Origin: an uncultured Thermoplasmata archaeon
GTDB taxonomy: Archaea; Thermoplasmatota; Thermoplasmata; Methanomassiliicoccales; Methanomethylophilaceae
Reading direction: 5' to 3'
Length of the DNA: 17,463 nucleotides
Assembly (NCBI GenBank): GCA_946545675.1
Contig: CAMNNR010000008.1
Span: 1-17,463 of the forward strand
In this document: piece by piece, positions 13,194 through 17,463 of the stretch
Layout of the letters: each line of letters starts with the position of its first letter
Numbering within the stretch: position 1 is the stretch's first letter
Program-made: the position numbers and the translations under genes
The notes under the pieces: model-generated
What the model saw: the letters and a program-made list of their open reading frames with translations, nothing else
Databases searched by the model: none
What the model was told of the DNA's origin: nothing

Positions 13194-13577
13194 TCATCCG
13201 CTGACGAATCTGACGTAGTCGGCCTTGCCGGATGCGTGGATCTCGTGGATGATGGTACGCAGTTCGTCGGCGGGACAGGAGACGATCATGACCTCAAGGC
13301 ATTTACTGTTCTTGAGGTGGGAATGCAACTGGGTCTTTATGGATCCCACGTGTTTGGCTTGGATCAGACTCATCCACGGGTCCGCATGATCGCTGCGGAT
13401 GGTTATGAGCACTCCCTCCACTACCCCTTCGAGATTGTCCATGTCCTGCATTTCGGTTATGGCAGAGTTTATGGCGGAACGAACGGCGTCGCTGCGGCCT
13501 TTCAGACCGTAGGTCTCCTGGATCCGATCCAATAGTTGTACGTTCTCGTCGTTCAGAGATATGCTGATGATTGCCAT
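13194..13577 (-). CDS. NikR-like metal-responsive ribbon-helix-helix regulator
   Basis: A 127-residue regulator. Residues 1-45 form a ribbon-helix-helix DNA-binding domain (IISISLNDENVQLLDRIQ, then GRSDAVRSAINSAI). Residues 50-127 are the ACT-like metal-binding domain of NikR. The nickel ligands H-x-H-x5-C are present as H85, H87 and C93 in LHSHLKNSKCLEVMIV. The fourth ligand of NikR, a His 11 residues before the first of these, is Ala (A74) here, with a His two residues later (H76), so metal choice may differ. No ribosome-binding site is seen; a weak TATA element (minus strand, near 13599-13606) about 26 bp upstream suggests a leaderless mRNA. It is divergent from a ZIP transporter gene, its probable target, with a dyad between them. 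It is followed by T-rich DNA on its own strand but no hairpin. Confidence 0.88.
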   Translation of the reverse strand: MAIISISLNDENVQLLDRIQETYGLKGRSDAVRSAINSAITEMQDMDNLEGVVEGVLITIRSDHADPWMSLIQAKHVGSIKTQLHSHLKNSKCLEVMIVSCPADELRTIIHEIHASGKADYVRFVSG

Positions 13578-13610
13578 GGTGGAGAATCGTCGGGAAATGT
13601 TAATAACTTT

Positions 13611-13636
13611 GGCTTGGAAATTAATAAAATCAAGCC
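13611..13636. promoter_or_regulatory. Candidate NikR-type operator between the regulator and ZIP genes
   Basis: A perfect dyad GGCTTG-N14-CAAGCC (13611-13616 and 13631-13636) lies between the two divergent start codons, just upstream of the regulator's TATA-like element. The 6-14-6 layout is close to the 6-16-6 palindrome bound by Escherichia coli NikR, though the sequence differs. Confidence 0.5.
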
Positions 13637-13672
13637 TGTAGAATGTCCAAATTATTAATCCAATAGGTTAAG

Positions 13673-13682
13673 TTTAATAACT
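13673..13682 (+). promoter_or_regulatory. TATA-like element of the ZIP gene
   Basis: TTTAATAAC (13673-13681) lies about 23 bp before the ATG at 13700. TTAATAACT occurs here (13674-13682) and again at 13600-13608 within the regulator's promoter. No ribosome-binding site is seen, so a leaderless mRNA is likely. Confidence 0.45.
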
Positions 13683-13699
13683 AATGCCGATGAATCAAT

Positions 13700-14482
13700 A
13701 TGGATCAGATAATAACAGTCATCGGGTACGCGGCAGTCCTCTTGATTGTGACCGCATTCGGGTGCTACCTGCCCTTCCTCCTAAAGCGCAGCGATGCGCA
13801 GCTGCACAAACTTATCGCGTTCAGTGCAGGAGTCATGCTCGGTGTCCTCTTCATCATGCTGATGCCTGAATCCCTGCACGAGACCATCGAGGGGGGTTAT
13901 AATTTCGCAACCGCTTGTTATTGGATATTGGGCGGCTTCATCCTCCTGTTCGTGATAGACTTCGTCATAAAGACCTATCTCGCATATGACGAGCACGGTG
14001 AGGATGGGCATGTTCACAGCGTTACCTCGTTCTCTGCCTTCCTGGGTCTTGCCATCCACTCGTTCTTCGATGGCCTGGCACTCGCCGCAGGTTTCACCGC
14101 AGGAGAGACCGTGGGCCTCCTCGTTCTGATAGGCATGTGCTTCCACAAGGTGGTAGTCGCATTCTCGCTTGCGTCCACCATGCTCATGTCAGAGCGCGCA
14201 CCTAGCACCAAGTTCTACCTCATCGCGTTCTGTCTGATCTCCCCTCTGGCCACCGTGATATCCTTCGCGTTCCTCAACACCGGGGAACTCACCTTCACCG
14301 GACCCGCACTGTGCCTGTCCGTGGGAATATTCATGTTCGTGACCATGTGCGACATCCTGCCCGAGGCTTTCCATCACCGCGGCAAAGATCCGATGCAGAT
14401 GGCTATGCTGTTGCTCGGCCTCGTGGTCGCTATCATCGTGTCGATCGTATCCGGCATGCTGATGGGAGAACACAACCACTGA
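13700..14482 (+). CDS. ZIP-family divalent metal transporter
   Basis: A 260-residue membrane protein with about eight helices, of the ZIP family that brings zinc, iron or related metals into the cytoplasm. The two transport helices are clear: H120-S-x-x-D124-G in AIHSFFDGLALAAG, and H149-K150 in GMCFHKVVVAFSL. The HK-VVVAFSL form resembles the eukaryotic ZIP1-3 type (HKGILAVSL) more than the bacterial HE/D-IPEG type. A histidine-rich loop (DEHGEDGHVHS, 97-107) precedes the first of these helices, and the C-terminus is GEHNH. Further polar spots in membrane segments are MPESLHE (55-61) and DILPEAFHH (218-226). Divergent from the NikR-like gene, which probably controls it. Its stop codon directly abuts the stop codon of the convergent cbiA with no gap. 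Metal choice is unknown; the NikR neighbour makes nickel or cobalt worth considering besides zinc and iron. Confidence 0.9.
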   Translation: MDQIITVIGYAAVLLIVTAFGCYLPFLLKRSDAQLHKLIAFSAGVMLGVLFIMLMPESLHETIEGGYNFATACYWILGGFILLFVIDFVIKTYLAYDEHGEDGHVHSVTSFSAFLGLAIHSFFDGLALAAGFTAGETVGLLVLIGMCFHKVVVAFSLASTMLMSERAPSTKFYLIAFCLISPLATVISFAFLNTGELTFTGPALCLSVGIFMFVTMCDILPEAFHHRGKDPMQMAMLLLGLVVAIIVSIVSGMLMGEHNH

Positions 14483-15832
14483 TCAGGCCCGATATTCCAT
14501 ACACCTGCAAAGGAACCTGTATGGGACCTCAGGGTTGGAATAATAATAGAGATGGGGGTAGCCTGCCACCAGGCTGCCCTCCTCGTGATAGCACCTGTAG
14601 GTCTTCCCGGAGGTCTTCACAGCCTTCCAGGCTTCACCGCAATTGGTGCTGTCCCAGTAGTGGAACTCGTGACCTCTGGCACCTTTCTCTCCGAGGATCG
14701 AATCAGGGTTCTCGGAAGAGAGGGATACATAACCGAAACGGGAGAGTTTCCCGGTATTGTGGACGTTTCCCTTCACCAGTCCGACCATCCTCCTGGTGAT
14801 ACCTTCGGAATCTTCCATCTCCTCATGGAGATACATGAACCCGCCGCATTCGGCAAGACAGGGCATCCCTCCTGAGACCTTTTCGAAGATGTCCTTCCTC
14901 ATGGATTCGTTGGCACTGAGTGCTGCACCGTGAAGTTCTGGGTATCCGCCTGAGAAGATGACGCCCTGGATCCCGTCAGGGAGCTTGGGGTCGCGAATAG
15001 GGGAGAACCTGACGATCTCCGCACCGCATTCCTCCAGAAGTGCGACGTTATCCTCATACGTGAAACAGAAAGCATCGTCGTCGGCAAGGCCAATTCTGAC
15101 CTTGCCTTCGATTCTCTTGCTCTCCGGCTTCCTGCCAGAAATGGCGGGGGCGGCGTTCGCGATCTCGATGAGGGCATCGATGTCGAGGGTGTCCTCGAGG
15201 ATGTCGGCAAGCCTGTTGAGATTGTCCTTGAGCGCCACGACCTCGTCAGGAAGTATCAGTCCCAGATGTCTGCTCTCGAGGTTTATGTCCTTTAGTTTCG
15301 GGACGTATCCGATGACTTTGACACCCACTTCCTCCTCGATGGCCTTCTTGACCTCAGGGAAGACCATGGCGCTCATGTTGTTGAGGATCACGCCCTTGAT
15401 ATTGTTGGACCTGAACTCCTTGAAACCCTTGATCACAGGTACACAAGATATGCTGGCACCCTTACAATTGACCAGGAGGATGACAGGAGTGTCCAATTTC
15501 TGAGATACATCGTAGGAACTCCCCTCGGTGGTGGCCGCACGTTTACCGTCATAAAATCCCATCACGCCCTCGATGACCGAGATGTCGTGGGAATCGGCAG
15601 TCCTGCAGAAAAGATACTTGAGGGTGTCGTCGTCCACGAAGAAACCGTCCAGGTTCCGGGACATGGTGCCGATGACACGTGCGTGGAACATCGGATCGAT
15701 GTAATCGGGGCCGCATTTGAAGGAGGATACCTTCATCTTGCGGTTCACGAGGGCCTGCAGGATACCGCAGGTAATAAGTGTCTTACCGCTGCCGCTGGCG
15801 GGAGCGGTAATCATGAAGCGGGCCAGACTCAC
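14483..15832 (-). CDS. cbiA: Cobyrinate a,c-diamide synthase (CbiA) or its coenzyme F430 homologue CfbB
   Basis: A 449-residue enzyme that amidates two acetate side chains of a tetrapyrrole using glutamine and ATP. The N-terminal half is a P-loop synthetase domain with APASGSGKT (10-18), then KCGPDYIDP and VIEGVMGFYDG. The C-terminal half is a class I glutamine amidotransferase domain with the nucleophile C329 in CLAECGGFMYL and preceding FSGGYPELH; RFGY and HEFHYW follow. The start is GTG at 15832, overlapping the upstream stop codon as GTGA, so it is coupled to the CbiJET gene. That partner favours the cobamide pathway (cobyrinate to its a,c-diamide). Methanogens also use a homologue, CfbB, on Ni-sirohydrochlorin in coenzyme F430 synthesis, and the two are hard to tell apart by eye; one enzyme might serve both. 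Symbol confidence is therefore lower than the family call. Confidence 0.9.
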   Translation of the reverse strand: MSLARFMITAPASGSGKTLITCGILQALVNRKMKVSSFKCGPDYIDPMFHARVIGTMSRNLDGFFVDDDTLKYLFCRTADSHDISVIEGVMGFYDGKRAATTEGSSYDVSQKLDTPVILLVNCKGASISCVPVIKGFKEFRSNNIKGVILNNMSAMVFPEVKKAIEEEVGVKVIGYVPKLKDINLESRHLGLILPDEVVALKDNLNRLADILEDTLDIDALIEIANAAPAISGRKPESKRIEGKVRIGLADDDAFCFTYEDNVALLEECGAEIVRFSPIRDPKLPDGIQGVIFSGGYPELHGAALSANESMRKDIFEKVSGGMPCLAECGGFMYLHEEMEDSEGITRRMVGLVKGNVHNTGKLSRFGYVSLSSENPDSILGEKGARGHEFHYWDSTNCGEAWKAVKTSGKTYRCYHEEGSLVAGYPHLYYYSNPEVPYRFLCRCMEYRA

Positions 15833-17463
15833 TGGGGCTTCCCCCTGAACACTGCGATGTACACGGGGTTCTGAGCGGTCATGAGATTATAACGACCCAG
15901 ATGCCTGGAATTTGAGATGTTCACACAGACGATCTCCTCCTGTTCCACGGCACATATCTTGGGTAGCTCGAGGGTCTCCGAGATGGTCTCGAGCGTGACG
16001 GAGTTCACCACGAGTCTGACGTTGGGGTTCTTCTTCAGTACCTCTGCCACGATGTCCTTCAGGTTTCCGGAGGATCCGCCCACGAAGACATGGGTGGGTG
16101 CGGGGAGGTCTTTCATCGCTTCGGGTGCGAGTCCGCGGATGACCTCCACATTGGGGGCTCCGAACTTCTTGCTGTTGACCTCGATCAGGGAAGCGGCTAC
16201 CTCCTCCTTCTCGACGGCATACACCATTCCGTCCATGGCGACCAGGGCCATCTCGATGGAGACGGAACCTGTTCCTGCCCCGACGTCGTAAACCACTGAA
16301 TCATGGGACAGCTTGAGCTTGGCTACGGAGAGTGCCCTGATCTCCGACTTGGTCATAGGGGCGTCTCCCCTGGTGAATTCGAAATCGGGGATACTTATCG
16401 GATTCCTCGAATCGGGTTCCGGGTTGAAGACGAGTGCAGCGCAGAGTTCTCCCAGTTCGGATGCTGCCACCTCCGCAGGAGTACCGTAGACGAACTTCTC
16501 CTCAGGATAGCCGAGGTCGCATCCCACGGCCACTTTTACCTCGGGCATCCCGTATTCGATGAGTTGGGCACACATCTCCTTCACGCCCTCCTTACCGTTC
16601 AGCAGGGAGAATACTGCGGGGTTGCATCTGACATTGCCCACGATATTGGCCATCTTGCCGTGGGCACTGATTAGCTTTACATCCTGCCACGGGACACCGG
16701 CTCTGGCACATAGGTATTGTACGGAGGAGATGCCGCAGTGGAGCCTTACATCGTACTTCTTGGGGTCGACTTTGGCAAGGATTGATTTAGCGGCGCTGTA
16801 GAAACCCACGTCGCCGGATACGAGCAAGGCTACGTTCTTGAATTCGGGATGTTCTTCGAGGTAGGGGAAGATCTTGGACGGGGCATACTCGCAGAGGGAT
16901 TTCTTCCCTGCTGCCTCGGGGATCTGGATCATGCGCTCCGCACCGAGGACGAGATCCGCTTCGCGTACGGCATCCGCGGCTGCAGAGGTTATGCCGGTTC
17001 CCGGACCTACGCCGGTTCCAATGATTGAGAACACGCGGCATTCGTTCTGACTGTACGTAAAACCGAACTTCTCAGCAAGGTATTCCGCAGTCTGAGGGTA
17101 GTCCATCCCGGGATCCTCCGGAGGCCTGCCCACAAGAACGATCTTGACACCTGCACGCCTCGCAGCGTTGACCTTCTCCTCGAATCCGCCGGGAGCCCCT
17201 GAGTCTTTGGTTACGAGGTATCTTGCATTGGTCTGGAGGAGCATACCGTAATCCAGCTCCTCGCAGAACGGCCCCTGCATGGCAAAGAGGTTCTTCCCCT
17301 CGAACCCCATGGCGGCAACATCCGCGACGTTAGAGGAGGTTGACAGAACCCTGGCGAAAACCCTTTCCCTGTAGTCCGGGATCGCGGTATATTTAGCCAG
17401 TTCTTTGCTGCCGGTGGTGGCGAGGATGTTCCCTTCTGTCCCTTTCAGGAACTCCACAGCAGC
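15829..17463 (-). CDS. Cobalt-precorrin-6A reductase / C5- and C15-methyltransferase triple fusion (CbiJ-CbiE-CbiT), 5' end cut off
   Basis: The frame is open to the right edge, so the start, including the Rossmann motif of CbiJ, is missing; 544 residues are visible. Numbering from the GTG at 17457: residues 1-140 are the C-terminal part of CbiJ (TTGSKEL, AMQGPF, YLVTKDSGAPGG), which reduces cobalt-precorrin-6A. Residues 142-350 are CbiE, a tetrapyrrole methylase (IIGTGVGPG, LVSGDVGFYS), which methylates C5. Residues 358-542 are CbiT (SAM motif DVGAGTGS, 391-398), which methylates C15 and decarboxylates the C12 side chain. These are successive steps of the anaerobic corrin pathway. CbiE-CbiT fusions (CobL) are well known; adding CbiJ is rarer. 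The frame is continuous through both junctions. It overlaps cbiA by 4 bp. The enzyme acts in the cytoplasm. Confidence 0.93.
   Translation of the reverse strand, partial: AAVEFLKGTEGNILATTGSKELAKYTAIPDYRERVFARVLSTSSNVADVAAMGFEGKNLFAMQGPFCEELDYGMLLQTNARYLVTKDSGAPGGFEEKVNAARRAGVKIVLVGRPPEDPGMDYPQTAEYLAEKFGFTYSQNECRVFSIIGTGVGPGTGITSAAADAVREADLVLGAERMIQIPEAAGKKSLCEYAPSKIFPYLEEHPEFKNVALLVSGDVGFYSAAKSILAKVDPKKYDVRLHCGISSVQYLCARAGVPWQDVKLISAHGKMANIVGNVRCNPAVFSLLNGKEGVKEMCAQLIEYGMPEVKVAVGCDLGYPEEKFVYGTPAEVAASELGELCAALVFNPEPDSRNPISIPDFEFTRGDAPMTKSEIRALSVAKLKLSHDSVVYDVGAGTGSVSIEMALVAMDGMVYAVEKEEVAASLIEVNSKKFGAPNVEVIRGLAPEAMKDLPAPTHVFVGGSSGNLKDIVAEVLKKNPNVRLVVNSVTLETISETLELPKICAVEQEEIVCVNISNSRHLGRYNLMTAQNPVYIAVFRGKPQ

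Overview
The window looks like the chromosome of a hydrogen-dependent methylotrophic methanogen of the order Methanomassiliicoccales (Thermoplasmata-related Euryarchaeota). Four things point there. It has archaeal hallmark genes: topoisomerase VI subunit A, a Sec61-beta homologue and a class I lysyl-tRNA synthetase. It has a corrinoid protein next to a UroD-type methylcobamide:coenzyme M methyltransferase. Promoters are archaeal TATA boxes, often about 23-29 bp before the start codon. Stop-codon use is very skewed: of 16 genes whose 3' end is visible, 15 end in TGA, one in TAA and none in TAG, as expected where UAG encodes pyrrolysine. The assignment is an inference from gene content; no rRNA or tRNA gene lies in the window.

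Layout. 1-415 is the 3' end of top6A. 605-3808 (+) holds a small four-cysteine DUF6951-like protein, then a two-gene unit of an ASKHA-fold hydantoinase/oxoprolinase-family ATPase and a DUF1638 protein. 3876-5720 (+) is a sensor with a pseudo-receiver, a GAF domain, a PAS-like domain and a degenerate kinase core. 5762-7852 (-) is an operon of corrinoid protein, UroD-type methyltransferase and a small double zinc-ribbon protein, read from an AT-rich 0.35 kb control region (7853-8214). 8215-9762 (-) is lysK and 9855-10022 (+) is the divergent Sec61-beta gene. 10140-13054 (-) holds a CPA2 cation/proton antiporter behind a large acidic repeat protein of unknown function. 13194-14482 is a divergent pair of a NikR-like regulator and a ZIP metal transporter. 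14483-17463 (-) is a cobamide-synthesis unit: a CbiJ-CbiE-CbiT triple fusion (cut by the window edge) overlapping cbiA (or cfbB).

How the parts fit. Much of the window centres on cobamides: making them (CbiJET, CbiA), using them for methyl transfer to coenzyme M (corrinoid protein plus UroD-type enzyme, closest in layout to the MtsB/MtsA methylthiol system), and possibly maintaining or sensing them (ASKHA ATPase, DUF1638, DUF6951, GAF sensor). The NikR/ZIP pair would supply or regulate a divalent metal. The candidates I consider most likely to be undescribed are the ASKHA/DUF1638/DUF6951 module beside a substrate-methyltransferase-free corrinoid operon, the GAF pseudo-kinase with Cys and His positions like those of the haem sensor MsmS, the inverted repeat bracketing the TATA box of the corrinoid operon, the GGCTTG-N14-CAAGCC dyad between nikR and the ZIP gene, and the repeat protein with an amphipathic N-terminus.
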